From Nitrobacteraceae bacterium AZCC 2146 (GTDB lineage Bacteria > Pseudomonadota > Alphaproteobacteria > Rhizobiales > Xanthobacteraceae): 64,000 bases of DNA. A program made the position numbers and the translations under genes. Under the pieces are notes generated by a model. It saw nothing but the letters and a program-made list of their open reading frames with translations, searched no databases and was not told the origin of the DNA. Shown piece by piece: positions 1 to 8,607 of the stretch. Numbering within the stretch: the stretch's first letter is position 1; the number at the start of each line of letters is the position of its first letter. The stretch lies in NCBI GenBank assembly GCA_036924855.1, contig JBAGRP010000001.1, positions 5,022,001-5,086,000 on the forward strand, written 5' to 3'.

Positions 1-360
1 CTCACCAAGGGCACGTGGGATTACGAGCTGGTCAAGGAGCTCAAGCCGGAAGCCAATGACATTGTGATCCCGAAGCCGCGCTACAGCGGTTTTACCGGCA
101 CGCAGCTCGACAGCATTTTGCGCAGCCGTCGCATCGAGACGCTGCTGGTCTGCGGCGTTGCCACCAATGTCTGCGTCGAATCGACGATTCGTGATGCGTA
201 TTTCAAGGAGTACTTCCCGGTGCTGATCCGTGACGCCTGCTACCAGGCCGGCCCGGATTTCATCCAGCAGGCCACGATCTATAATGTCGAACAATTCTTC
301 GGCTGGAGCGCGACGGTCAATGACGTCGCGGCTGCCTGTGCCGTCGAACGCGCCGCCTGA
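1..360 (+). CDS. rutB: Ureidoacrylate amidohydrolase RutB (3' part)
   Basis: The gene enters from the left edge, open in frame 1 from base 1 to the TGA at 358-360, so only the last 119 residues are visible. The cysteine-hydrolase signature [11 protein letters not shown] carries the nucleophilic Cys (codon 172-174), preceded by the non-proline cis-peptide region typical of the isochorismatase fold. In the Rut pathway this enzyme splits ureidoacrylate into aminoacrylate and carbamate in the cytoplasm. A RutC homologue starts 44 bases downstream, which supports RutB over a generic isochorismatase. Carbamoylsarcosine or biuret-type amidohydrolases share the fold, so the substrate is inferred from context. 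Confidence 0.85.
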   Translation, partial: LTKGTWDYELVKELKPEANDIVIPKPRYSGFTGTQLDSILRSRRIETLLVCGVATNVCVESTIRDAYFKEYFPVLIRDACYQAGPDFIQQATIYNVEQFFGWSATVNDVAAACAVERAA

Positions 361-404
361 TTTCTTCACCCAAGAGAAACCAAACACAAACCAAAGGGAC
401 CGTC

Positions 405-791
405 ATGCCGATTGAAATCCTGACCCCTCCGAATCCGCCGCCGCCGCTCGCGCCCTATAGTGCAGGCACCAAGGCCGGAGGCTTCATCTATGTGTCCGGC
501 ACGCTGGCGATCGGCCCGAACGGCGAAACCATGGGCGTCGGCGACGCGACGGCGCAGACACGCTACGTCATCGAAGCGGTCAAGGCCGTGATCGAGGCCG
601 GCGGCGGCACGTTGAAGCACGTCGTCTTCAACCAGATTTTCCTGAAGGACCTTTCGGACTACGCTGCCATGAATGCGGTGTATAAAGAATACTTCCCGGA
701 AAATCCGCCGGCGCGCTACTGCATCCAGACGCCGCTGGTGCGCCCGGATTTCCTCGTCGAGATCGCCACGACCGCTTACGTCGGGCCGTAA
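405..791 (+). CDS. rutC: RidA/RutC family aminoacrylate deaminase
   Basis: A 128-residue single-domain protein, the usual RidA-family size. It shows the N-terminal PYS segment, the GFIYVSGTLAIGPNG strand pair and the substrate-binding Arg in PARYCIQTPLVRPDFLVEI. RutC-type members act as trimers and speed hydrolysis of 3-aminoacrylate. An AAAGGGACC ribosome-binding site lies before the ATG. It sits directly between rutB and the ABC permease (2-base gap), so it is very probably one operon. General RidA housekeeping deaminases look similar; the rutB neighbour favours RutC. Confidence 0.88.
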   Translation: MPIEILTPPNPPPPLAPYSAGTKAGGFIYVSGTLAIGPNGETMGVGDATAQTRYVIEAVKAVIEAGGGTLKHVVFNQIFLKDLSDYAAMNAVYKEYFPENPPARYCIQTPLVRPDFLVEIATTAYVGP

Positions 792-793
792 CG

Positions 794-1630
794 ATGGCGA
801 ATACCGAAACGGCTGGCGTCCTAGCCGAGCGGGCCATGGCCAGCAAACTGGCCGCGAAGCGAAGGCGATCGCTGCTCTCGTTTCTCGGTCACGGCCGCGT
901 TCTGTTCTACCAATTGCTGCTGGTCGCCGGCTTTCTGTTGCTGTGGGAAGTCGCGATCCGGCATGAATGGATCAAGGTCTATCTCTACGGCCAGCCCACC
1001 GGCATCTGGCGCGAACTGTCGAAAGCGCTTTTGACCGGGACATTGCTGCGTGACACCTGGGTCACCACCAAGGAAACCGTGCTCGGTTTCGTGATTGGCG
1101 GCGTGCTCGGCTCGGTTGCCGGCCTGTCGCTGTGGCTGTCGCCGACCGCGGCCGCCGTGTTGCGGCCGCTGATGGTGGCGCTGAACGGCTTGCCGAAGAT
1201 CGCACTGGCGCCGCTGATCATCGTCTGGTTCGGGATCGGCATCGAATCGAAGATCGCAGTAGCCGCCATCATCACCTTCATCGTGGCGATGATCACGTCG
1301 TTCGACGGCAGCAAGGAAATCGACAACGACTATGTGCGGATGCTGAAGGCGATCGGCGCCAGCCGCTGGCAGATCTTCCGCATGGTGATCGTCCCCGGTT
1401 CGCTGCCCTGGATCGCCTCGGCGTTCCGCCTGAACATCGGCTTCGCGATGATCGGCGCGGTGGTCGGCGAGTACATCTCGGCAGAGCAGGGTCTCGGCTA
1501 CTACGTCTATTATTCCGGGACGCTCTACAATCTGAATGCCGTCTGGGGCGGGATACTGGCCCTGATGATCCTGGCCCTTGTGCTCGATGCGATGGTCGGA
1601 TGGATCGAACGCCGCATGATGTGGCGCTAA
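794..1630 (+). CDS. ABC transporter permease, NitT/TauT (SsuC) type
   Basis: A 278-residue inner-membrane permease with about six hydrophobic segments. It carries the family's cytoplasmic coupling loop around residues 175-200 (KAIGASRWQIFRMVIVPGSLPW), which contacts the ATPase. The N-terminus is extended and basic (KRRRS near residue 25). It lies 2 bases after rutC and 12 before the hydrolase. With the ATPase at 2454 it forms an importer whose binding protein is not in the window and probably lies upstream. In an operon of rut genes the cargo is plausibly a pyrimidine or ureide, replacing the RutG symporter. That substrate is inferred, not shown by sequence. Confidence 0.85.
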   Translation: MANTETAGVLAERAMASKLAAKRRRSLLSFLGHGRVLFYQLLLVAGFLLLWEVAIRHEWIKVYLYGQPTGIWRELSKALLTGTLLRDTWVTTKETVLGFVIGGVLGSVAGLSLWLSPTAAAVLRPLMVALNGLPKIALAPLIIVWFGIGIESKIAVAAIITFIVAMITSFDGSKEIDNDYVRMLKAIGASRWQIFRMVIVPGSLPWIASAFRLNIGFAMIGAVVGEYISAEQGLGYYVYYSGTLYNLNAVWGGILALMILALVLDAMVGWIERRMMWR

Positions 1631-1642
1631 GAGGAAACTGGA

Positions 1643-2467
1643 ATGCCGCTCGCAAAAATTCCCGACGCTGAAATCCATTACGACATTCACGGCGCCGGCG
1701 AACCCGTCCTGCTGGTTGCCGGTCTCGGCGGCGCTGCCTCGTATTGGAATCCGAACATTGCCGCTTTTGCCGAGCGCTACCGCATCATCCTGCACGACCA
1801 TCGCGGCACCGGCGGCAGCACGCGCTCGGAGATGCGTTACACCGTCGAACTGATGGCGCATGATCTGCTGCATCTGATGGATGCGCTCAAAATAGAGAAG
1901 GCGCATCTGGTCGGGCATTCCACCGGCGGTGCTATCGGTCAGGTCATCGCGGCCATCGCACCGGAGCGGATCGCCAGCCTCGTCCTGTATGGCAGCTGGG
2001 CGGTGCATGACAATCTGATGGAAGTGAACATGCAGCTGCGTCGCCGTGTCGTCATGGCGATGGGTGAGGCGGAATATCACCGGACCACGCCGGTGTTCCT
2101 GTATCCGCCGTATTACATCCGCGACAACAAGGACACGCTGGAACGCGATATCGCGGCGTCGATCGCCAATACGCCGACCAAGACGATCCTCGATGCGCGC
2201 GCGGCCGGAATCCTCGAATTCGACGGCCTGCAGTATCATGATCGTATCTGTTGCCCGACCATGGCGATCGTGGCTGAAGACGATATCCTGACGCCGCCTT
2301 ATGCATCCGAGATCATGGTCGAGCGCATCAAGGGGGCAACCTTGATCAAGGTTCCGAAGGGCGGGCATGCACTGTCGCGTGCCGAACCGAAGATTTTCAG
2401 TGATGCGGTGCTCGGCTTCCTGGCTCAGCACAAATTTGCAAACGAGGTCACTCATGAGCGCGCCTGA
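1643..2467 (+). CDS. Alpha/beta hydrolase, RutD-like paralogue with intact catalytic triad
   Basis: A 274-residue alpha/beta hydrolase. The nucleophile elbow GHSTGG places Ser at residue 93; the likely acid is Asp213 or Asp214 (AEDDILTPP) and the base His242 (KGGHALS). Its oxyanion segment GLGGAASYWNPN and the PVFLYPPYY stretch resemble RutD, which speeds aminoacrylate hydrolysis to malonic semialdehyde. Unlike E. coli RutD and the homologue at 4438-5241, it keeps the serine nucleophile. The last 14 bases overlap the ATPase start, implying translational coupling. It may be a carboxylesterase or amidase acting on the transported compound. Confidence 0.78.
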   Translation: MPLAKIPDAEIHYDIHGAGEPVLLVAGLGGAASYWNPNIAAFAERYRIILHDHRGTGGSTRSEMRYTVELMAHDLLHLMDALKIEKAHLVGHSTGGAIGQVIAAIAPERIASLVLYGSWAVHDNLMEVNMQLRRRVVMAMGEAEYHRTTPVFLYPPYYIRDNKDTLERDIAASIANTPTKTILDARAAGILEFDGLQYHDRICCPTMAIVAEDDILTPPYASEIMVERIKGATLIKVPKGGHALSRAEPKIFSDAVLGFLAQHKFANEVTHERA

Positions 2468-3245
2468 GGCCGAAGTCGTCCTGCGCGCCCAGGATGTCGG
2501 GATGACCTTCAATCCCGACGCCGCGGCGCCGGTCAACGCCATCGCCGATATCGGTTTTGAGCTTCACAAGGGCGAGGTCGTCGCCATCGTAGGTCCCTCC
2601 GGCTGTGGCAAGACCACGCTGTTCAACATCATCGCGGGATTGCTGGAGCCGACGCAGGGCAAGATCCAGGTCAACGGCAAGCAGGTGCATCAGGCCACCG
2701 GGCACGTCGGCTACATGCTGCAGAAGGACCTGCTGCTGCCGTGGCGTACCGTGCTGGACAATGTGATCATCGGCCTGCAGGTGCGGAAGATGCCGCGCAA
2801 GGACGCGGAGACGATCGCCCGCACCCTGATCGAGGCTTATGGCCTGAAAGACTTTGAGGACAGCTACCCCTCGGCCCTGTCCGGCGGCATGCGCCAGCGC
2901 GTCGCCTTCATGCGGACGCTGGCGTTCAGCCCCGACGTCATCCTGCTCGACGAGCCGTTCTCGGCGCTCGACAGCCAGACCCGTCTGGTGTTGCAGGCCG
3001 ATATGGCGCGCATCATCCGCGAGCGGAATTGCAGCGTCGTGCTTGTGACCCATGATGTGGGCGAGGCCATCACCATGGCGGATCGCATTGTGGTCATCAC
3101 CAGCCGCCCCGGCCGGGTGAAGGCGATCCACACCGTCGGGATTGATGCGGACTTGCGGCACCCGATGAAAATCCGCAAACAGCAGCGGTTCACCGAACTC
3201 TACGAAACCATCTGGGCTGAGCTTGGCGTCGACATAGCAGCCTAG
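2454..3245 (+). CDS. ABC transporter ATP-binding protein, NitT/TauT (SsuB/TauB) type
   Basis: A 263-residue cytoplasmic ATPase. Walker A GPSGCGKTT lies at residues 47-55, followed by the Q-loop with the subfamily marker QKDLLLPWRTVLDN, signature LSGGMRQR, Walker B VILLDEPFSALD and the switch His in VLVTHD. The ATG at 2454 is chosen because it gives the standard N-terminus and overlaps the end of the hydrolase gene by 14 bases. It pairs with the permease at 794. Specificity depends on the binding protein, which is not visible here. Confidence 0.9.
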   Translation: MSAPEAEVVLRAQDVGMTFNPDAAAPVNAIADIGFELHKGEVVAIVGPSGCGKTTLFNIIAGLLEPTQGKIQVNGKQVHQATGHVGYMLQKDLLLPWRTVLDNVIIGLQVRKMPRKDAETIARTLIEAYGLKDFEDSYPSALSGGMRQRVAFMRTLAFSPDVILLDEPFSALDSQTRLVLQADMARIIRERNCSVVLVTHDVGEAITMADRIVVITSRPGRVKAIHTVGIDADLRHPMKIRKQQRFTELYETIWAELGVDIAA

Positions 3246-3395
3246 ACGTCGTCCGCAGTCGTTGCGTCGGCGCACTTCATGTGGGAGCGACAGTATCCGC
3301 CTGTTGTGTTGACGCCGAAACTGACCACAACCATTGAAATCGATGGACCACAGCATGCCCGCGGCCTCGCGGCGGGCCAGCAAGCAGGAGTGAAT

Positions 3396-4376
3396 ATGAC
3401 CAAGGCAAGAGCAGTTCAGGTAGCGGCGTTCGGCGCTCCTGATGTGATGAAGGTCGTAACCTTCGATCTCGCCGCGCCCGGTGCCGGCGAAGCACAGATC
3501 CGCCAGACCGCGATCGGATTCAACTATCTCGACATCTCGCAGCGTGCCGGCGCGATGCCACTGCCGTTGCCGACCGGGATCGGCCACGAGGCCGCCGGTG
3601 TGGTTGAAGCCATCGGTTCCGGCGTGACCGAAGTGAAGGTCGGCGACCGCGTCGCCTATATGAACGCGGGCATCGGCGCCTATGCCGACCGACGCAATGT
3701 CGCCGCCAGCAAGCTTGTGGTATTGCCGGTCAGCGTCAGCGACGAAGCCGCCGCGACGCTGCTGTTCAAGGGTATGACGGTACAATATCTGGTCAAGAAG
3801 ACCCACGCGATCCAGCCCGGCGATCTCGTGCTGGTGCATTCGGCGGCAGGCGGCGTCGGCCAGATCCTCAGCAGCTGGGCCAAGGCGCTCGGCGCCACCG
3901 TGGTCGGCACCGCCAGCACGCCGGAGAAATGCGAGATCGCGCTGAAGGCCGGCTGCGATTTCGCCATCGACTATTCGAAGCCGGACTGGCCCGCCAGATT
4001 CCTCGAAGCGACCGGCGGCCGCAAGGCGCGCGTCGTGTACGACGCGGTGGGTAAGGACACTTTCATGCATTCGCTCGATTGCACCGCGCCGTTCGGGCTT
4101 GTGGTGCTGTACGGCGCGGCTTCGGGTCCCGTGCCTGCGCTCGAGCCCGAATTGCTCAACAAGAAGGGCTGCCTGTTTCTGACACGGCCGTCGGTGTTCC
4201 CGCACAATGCGGATCCCGCCACGTTCCGCGCCAATGCGGCCGATCTGTTCGACGCGATTGCGACCGGCAAGGTCAAGGTCGATATCGGCGCGCGCTTCAA
4301 GCTTGACGATATCGTCAAGGCTCATGAGGCGGCGAAAGGCCGGGCCACGACGGGCGCGATCCTGATCACGCCCTGA
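3396..4376 (+). CDS. Zinc-less MDR family NADPH:quinone oxidoreductase
   Basis: A 326-residue medium-chain dehydrogenase/reductase, the normal length for QOR/zeta-crystallin proteins. It has the GroES-like N-terminal domain with IGHEAAGVVEAIGSGV and a Rossmann domain with HSAAGGVGQI. The zinc-binding cysteines of alcohol dehydrogenases are absent. The ATG at 3396 follows a GCAGGAG ribosome-binding site; an in-frame GTG at 3279 would add 39 residues that do not look like the family. It lies 150 bases after the ABC ATPase on the same strand. A role reducing an enal or quinone by-product is possible but not shown. Confidence 0.85.
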   Translation: MTKARAVQVAAFGAPDVMKVVTFDLAAPGAGEAQIRQTAIGFNYLDISQRAGAMPLPLPTGIGHEAAGVVEAIGSGVTEVKVGDRVAYMNAGIGAYADRRNVAASKLVVLPVSVSDEAAATLLFKGMTVQYLVKKTHAIQPGDLVLVHSAAGGVGQILSSWAKALGATVVGTASTPEKCEIALKAGCDFAIDYSKPDWPARFLEATGGRKARVVYDAVGKDTFMHSLDCTAPFGLVVLYGAASGPVPALEPELLNKKGCLFLTRPSVFPHNADPATFRANAADLFDAIATGKVKVDIGARFKLDDIVKAHEAAKGRATTGAILITP

Positions 4377-4400
4377 TCTGGCTGTTGGAGAAAATCGCAG

Positions 4401-4425
4401 GCGCCCGCGCGGTTCGCGCGGGCGC
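4401..4425. terminator. Convergent hairpin between quinone oxidoreductase and rutD
   Basis: GCGCCCGCGCG, a 3-base GTT loop and the exact complement form an 11-bp perfect stem between two convergent genes. No T-run follows on either strand, so it is a likely but not classical intrinsic terminator. Confidence 0.6.
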
Positions 4426-4437
4426 TCCGTCTGCAGG

Positions 4438-5241
4438 CTATTCGTCGATGCTCTCAAGGAAATCCAGCAGCATCATATTGAATACTTCAGGTGTCACCGC
4501 GGTGAAGGCATGGGCGCCGTACTCGACCTCACGCAGTTGCGCGCCAGGAATCGCCGCGGCGAGCTGCCGCGTCAGATAGGCTGGCACCAGTGCGTCGTCA
4601 GTCGCGGTCGTGACCAGCGTCGGTGTTGTGATCGTGGCGAGCCGCGCGCCGGGATCGAAGGCGAGAAACATCTCAATCCGCTGGTTCATCGTTGCGGTAG
4701 CCGGAAAATGCGCGAGCATGTGCTCTTCCTGGGCTTCCAGATGCGCGATGTTTTCCGAGATCCATTGCGGTGGAAACAGAAACAGCGGCTGCGCCCGCAC
4801 ATAGGCCTTTGGCCCGGACTGGTTGAGAAGTTGCTGGCGGACTTCGAAGCAGCGCCGCAGAAACGGGTCGGCCCGTCCCCAGCCATTGACCACGGTCAGG
4901 CTGCGTAGCCGCTCCGGCCGACTCATGGCCAGCTCAATCCCGACGATGCCGCCGACCGCATGGCCGACGATATGAGCTGCGTCGATCCCGGCGTGGTCCA
5001 TGACGCCGGTGACATCGTCGACCATGCCGGCAATCGAGCGAACGCAGGTGGCGTCGGTCTTGCTGCGTCCGGTGCCCGCGTGATCGTAAAGAATGACGGT
5101 GTGCCGTCCACTGAGCGCCGTAAGCTGCGGCGTCCAGAACGAGCCGCTGCCGCCCATGCCGGCCGACATTATGATCGGTGTGCCGCTTCCGTGCTTCTCG
5201 TAATAGATCTCGGCGCCGCCGACCCCGCTCGCGTAAGGCAT
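4438..5241 (-). CDS. rutD: RutD-type aminoacrylate hydrolase (nucleophile elbow without Ser)
   Basis: A 267-residue alpha/beta-hydrolase-fold protein. It shares RutD landmarks: GMGGSGSFWTPQL near residue 28, VNGW, RRCFEVR, QPLFLFP and the C-terminal FNMMLLDFL. The elbow reads GHAVGG, with Ala95 where a catalytic Ser would sit. From memory, E. coli RutD also has GHALG there, so this looks like a genuine RutD trait rather than decay. The expected role is speeding conversion of aminoacrylate to malonic semialdehyde. It is the last gene of the minus-strand run starting at 11685, 102 bases after the ABC ATPase, and may have its own promoter. Confidence 0.8.
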   Translation of the reverse strand: MPYASGVGGAEIYYEKHGSGTPIIMSAGMGGSGSFWTPQLTALSGRHTVILYDHAGTGRSKTDATCVRSIAGMVDDVTGVMDHAGIDAAHIVGHAVGGIVGIELAMSRPERLRSLTVVNGWGRADPFLRRCFEVRQQLLNQSGPKAYVRAQPLFLFPPQWISENIAHLEAQEEHMLAHFPATATMNQRIEMFLAFDPGARLATITTPTLVTTATDDALVPAYLTRQLAAAIPGAQLREVEYGAHAFTAVTPEVFNMMLLDFLESIDE

Positions 5242-5343
5242 GAATTTTCCGTCGATTTGATCAAGGATCCTGGAAGCAAGAGATGCAGACTGCCGACGAA
5301 AATCAAGTCACCTCGTCGTCATTGGCTAACGAGGGACGCTGCG

Positions 5344-6144
5344 CTACCGATGCATGATCTGCTTGAGAAACGCGCGGGTCCGGTCATTCTTGGGATTTGA
5401 GAAAAAGTCGGTGGGAGCTCCCTCCTCAACGATCTTTCCAGCATCCATGAAGACGACTCGATCGGCCACCGTCCTGGCAAACCCCATTTCGTGGGTGACG
5501 CACACCATGGTCATGCCCTCGCGTGCGAGACCGACCATAACGTCGAGGACCTCCTGGATCATTTCAGGATCCAGCGCCGAGGTCGGCTCATCGAACAGCA
5601 TGATCTTTGGCGTCATGCACAGCGCACGTGCGATCGCGACGCGCTGCTGCTGCCCGCCAGACAATTGATTGGGATATTTGTCGGCCTGTTCCGAAATCCG
5701 CACACGGTCCAGGAAGTAACGGGCGATCTCGTCGGCCTCCTGCCTGCTGGCACCGCGAATCTTTCGCGGCGCAATGGTCAGGTTTTGCAGCACCGTCAGG
5801 TGTGGAAACAGATTGAACTGTTGAAACACCATGCCGACGTCGCGGCGGACCACATCGACATTTCTCGTCGAGTGATCAAGTTCAACGCCATTCACGACAA
5901 TACGACCGTCGCGATGTTCCTCCAGCCGGTTGATGCAGCGGATCATGGTTGATTTACCGGATCCGGAAGGCCCGCAGACCACAACGCGTTCACCGCGCGC
6001 GACAGTGAAATTGATGTCTTTCAGGACCTGAACGTCGCCGTACCATTTTGTGACGCCGGACATCTCGATAATCGGCGAAGCCGTTTCCGGGAGCGCCATC
6101 TCGCCAGACGCGTGCATCATCGTTGTCTCCGAACTGTTCGTCAT
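5344..6144 (-). CDS. Polar amino-acid-type ABC transporter ATP-binding protein (GlnQ-like)
   Basis: A 266-residue ATPase with Walker [10 protein letters not shown] (residues 58-66), Q-loop [16 protein letters not shown], signature LSGGQQQR, Walker [13 protein letters not shown] and switch VTHEMGFA. All are hallmarks of the polar amino-acid (GlnQ/HisP) family. The start overlaps the SDR stop in an ATGA arrangement (6141-6144), implying coupling. About 25 residues precede the first ATPase strand; an internal Met could be the true start. It serves the two permeases at 7929 and 8608 and the binding protein at 9360, although two sugar/keto enzymes are inserted between. Confidence 0.9.
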   Translation of the reverse strand: MTNSSETTMMHASGEMALPETASPIIEMSGVTKWYGDVQVLKDINFTVARGERVVVCGPSGSGKSTMIRCINRLEEHRDGRIVVNGVELDHSTRNVDVVRRDVGMVFQQFNLFPHLTVLQNLTIAPRKIRGASRQEADEIARYFLDRVRISEQADKYPNQLSGGQQQRVAIARALCMTPKIMLFDEPTSALDPEMIQEVLDVMVGLAREGMTMVCVTHEMGFARTVADRVVFMDAGKIVEEGAPTDFFSNPKNDRTRAFLKQIMHR

Positions 6145-6917
6145 GCCGCCATCCAGCCGCCATCGACGAGAATGTTCTCGCCCGTCATAAACGTTGCCTC
6201 ATCCGAGGCCAGAAACAGCGCTGCATTGGCGACGTCGTCAGGCTTGCCCAGCCGCGGCATCGGCGTTCGGCTGCGGGAATAATCCATCCAGCGTGGCTCG
6301 GCCGCCCGGCCCGGTTTGCCGGTCACGATCTTGCCCGGGGCGACCGCATTGCAGATGATATAGTCTCCGGCGTAGTCGGCTGCGATCTGGCGGGTCATGT
6401 AGACGACGCCCGATTTTGATGTGCCATAGGCGATGTCTTCCGGGCAGGCGATCATGCCATGCTGGGACGAAATATTGACGATACGTCCGCGGGCCTCGTG
6501 GCGCACGTCCTGTTTCAGCATCTGCCTGACAGCCGCACGCGACATCAGAAACACGCCGGTCAGATTGACCGCAAGCGCCCTGTTCCACTCGGCGAGGCTG
6601 GTGTCCGCCAGGGATTTTCCGACGCCAATCGCGGCGTTGTTGACCAGCACGTCGAGGCGACCGAAGCGCTCGATCGTGCGTCCGACGGCGCGGGCCACAT
6701 CCTCCTCGGATGAGACGTCCATCTGGATGAATTCAACCTCATGCCCCTCCGCGCGCAGCAGGTCTGCGGTGGGAACTCCACCTTCGCGAACGTCGGCGGT
6801 CAGATCTGCGAGAACGAGCCGCGCACCCTCGTCGGCGAAACGCCGGGCAATCGCCCGGCCGATGCCAGACGATGCACCTGTAATGAGGATTGATTTGTCA
6901 GCAAGACGACGTGTCAT
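6141..6917 (-). CDS. SDR family NAD(P)-dependent oxidoreductase
   Basis: A 258-residue classical short-chain dehydrogenase. It shows TGASSGIG (residues 13-20), NNA, the catalytic Ser in ISSQHG, and YxxxK as AYGTSKSG, followed by VAPGKIVTG. The C-terminus [11 protein letters not shown] is typical of glucose-dehydrogenase or FabG-like members. It overlaps the upstream epimerase gene by 20 bases and the downstream ATPase by 4, so all three are translated as a block. The substrate is probably a hydroxyl or keto intermediate of the imported compound; the sequence does not say which. Confidence 0.88.
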   Translation of the reverse strand: MTRRLADKSILITGASSGIGRAIARRFADEGARLVLADLTADVREGGVPTADLLRAEGHEVEFIQMDVSSEEDVARAVGRTIERFGRLDVLVNNAAIGVGKSLADTSLAEWNRALAVNLTGVFLMSRAAVRQMLKQDVRHEARGRIVNISSQHGMIACPEDIAYGTSKSGVVYMTRQIAADYAGDYIICNAVAPGKIVTGKPGRAAEPRWMDYSRSRTPMPRLGKPDDVANAALFLASDEATFMTGENILVDGGWMAA

Positions 6918-7926
6918 TGAACTCCGGCCTCCCGTGCGGCCCGCGGAGAACGCTCGCCGCTTTGAAGCCAGGCAAGATAATCGCGCGCGCCGCAGATTCC
7001 AGATCGTGCAAGGGCCGAAAGCCAGTATCGCCGGTCAATCGGGCGATGTTCAGCGGCGCGCGATCTTTTGGCAATGAATAGATCACATTGCCCGCTGTTT
7101 CGGATTCAGCCATTTTCCAGCGAAAGTCGGGAATGTGCCGGGCGATGATCTCGCACCATTGCGCCAGACTGGACAGTATGCCGCCGCCGACATGGTAGGT
7201 GTGGTGGCGCAACGTCGTCGCGCTGCTCACCCTGGCAATGCCATCGGCCGCGTCACGGGAATAGATCCAGTCCGCTGTCATGGCGCGGGGCAGTATGACT
7301 TCGCGGCCTTCCAGCGCCATGCCGATTATCTGGTGATGCGGACTCAACGCATCGCGCGCGCCGGTATGGCTTTCCCATGCCCCGTAGACCGGCCCCAGCC
7401 TGATCACGCGAACGTCCATGCCATGGAGATGGCCGATGCGGAGCGCGGCCTGTTCGGCCGCAAGCTTGGTAATGCCATAGAGGGCTGCGGGGGCCGGCGG
7501 TGACAGGTCTTCTTCGAACAGCCCCGACGAGGTAGGCTTCGAGAAGCCGTAGACGGCAACGGAACTGAGAACGACGATACGCTTGATTGAAGACCGCGTT
7601 GCCACTCGTTCAAGAAGGGTGACCGTCCCGCCAATATTGACGTCGACGATCCGGCGCGCTTCGTCGTGCTCGCGCTGCTGATTAGGCGTCATGGCGGCCG
7701 TATGAATCACCCGGCCAATGTCGGTAACGCCCAGAACGCGGTCGATGTCGGCTGCGTTCCTGACGTCTCCGGTGACCATGATGACGCCGGCGAGCTCCTG
7801 ACGCGACAGCATATCGGCGGCGGGGGCTTTCAAGTCGAACAGAACGACGTCTTCGCCCTCGGCGATCAGACGTTCAGCAATTGAAAGGCCGATAAAGCCG
7901 CTTCCGCCAGTGATCAGAGTGGTCAT
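6898..7926 (-). CDS. NAD-dependent epimerase/dehydratase family protein
   Basis: A 342-residue extended SDR. It starts directly with the nucleotide-binding motif TGGSGFIG (residues 6-13) and carries the catalytic YxxxK as LYGITKLAAE. The ATG at 7926 lies 2 bases after the permease stop. Extended SDRs of this size act on nucleotide sugars or on lactones and uronates. Its position inside an ABC-importer operon suggests catabolism rather than cell-wall synthesis. Overlap with the downstream SDR start (6898-6917) supports coupled translation. Confidence 0.83.
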   Translation of the reverse strand: MTTLITGGSGFIGLSIAERLIAEGEDVVLFDLKAPAADMLSRQELAGVIMVTGDVRNAADIDRVLGVTDIGRVIHTAAMTPNQQREHDEARRIVDVNIGGTVTLLERVATRSSIKRIVVLSSVAVYGFSKPTSSGLFEEDLSPPAPAALYGITKLAAEQAALRIGHLHGMDVRVIRLGPVYGAWESHTGARDALSPHHQIIGMALEGREVILPRAMTADWIYSRDAADGIARVSSATTLRHHTYHVGGGILSSLAQWCEIIARHIPDFRWKMAESETAGNVIYSLPKDRAPLNIARLTGDTGFRPLHDLESAARAIILPGFKAASVLRGPHGRPEFNDTSSC

Positions 7927-7928
7927 CT

Positions 7929-8600
7929 TCACCGAGCCTTGAGGGCCTGCCGCTCCAGCCGCGCCACCCAGCGCGCGAACGGATACAGGATGACAAAAAA
8001 GATGACGGCGGCAGCCATCAATGGCGTCGGATTGTAAGTCTGCTCCTGGGCGACGCGTGCTGACCTCAACAGTTCCGGCAGCGCGACGAGAGCAGCGATC
8101 GGCGTTGTCTTCACCAGTTCCAGCGAGTTGCTGGCCAGCGGCGCCAGCACGTTGCGGATGGCCTGCGGCAGAATGATGTAGAAGACGACATGGAGCGGCT
8201 TGAAGCCCAGTGCGCGCGCCGCCTCGGTCTGGCCCGGCGGAACGGAGAGGATGCCGGCACGGAAAATCTCGCCGTAATAGCCGGAGTTGTTGAGAACGAT
8301 GGCAAGGACGGCTGCGGTGAAGCCGCCCAGCGTCAGCCCGAGGAAGGGCAGGCCGTAAAAGATCAGGATCAGCAGAACGACGACCGGAAACGACCTGAAG
8401 AGGTCGATATAGATCAGCAACGCGATGTTCAGCCATCGGTTCCTGAAACTGTAGATCACGGCGATGGCCAAGCCGAGCAGAATTCCGAGTGGCAGCGCCA
8501 CGGCTGACAGCCAGATCGTGTAGATCAGCCCCTGCAGCAGCAGCGGATAAATCCGCAACAGCGAATCCAGATTGGCGAAATTTTCGAGGAGCAGCTCCAT
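7929..8600 (-). CDS. Polar amino-acid-type ABC transporter permease (second)
   Basis: A 223-residue permease of the HisM/GlnP family with about five membrane segments. Its EAA-type loop reads EAARALGFKPLHVVFYIILP. The ATG at 8600 is preferred over upstream in-frame codons because the region before it encodes an Arg/Ser-rich stretch overlapping the neighbouring permease. It lies 7 bases after the first permease and 2 before the epimerase. It should form the heterodimeric channel with the protein at 8608. Confidence 0.88.
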   Translation of the reverse strand: MELLLENFANLDSLLRIYPLLLQGLIYTIWLSAVALPLGILLGLAIAVIYSFRNRWLNIALLIYIDLFRSFPVVVLLILIFYGLPFLGLTLGGFTAAVLAIVLNNSGYYGEIFRAGILSVPPGQTEAARALGFKPLHVVFYIILPQAIRNVLAPLASNSLELVKTTPIAALVALPELLRSARVAQEQTYNPTPLMAAAVIFFVILYPFARWVARLERQALKAR

Positions 8601-8607
8601 GGTGTGC

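Noticed and set aside
821..2542. Long open frame (573 codons) on the minus strand
   Set aside because: It lies opposite the ABC permease, the hydrolase and the start of the ATPase gene. Its product is Arg/His/Asp-rich without domains, a high-GC shadow.
2448..4457. Long open frame (669 codons) on the minus strand
   Set aside because: Antisense to the ABC ATPase and quinone oxidoreductase genes, with no recognisable domain.
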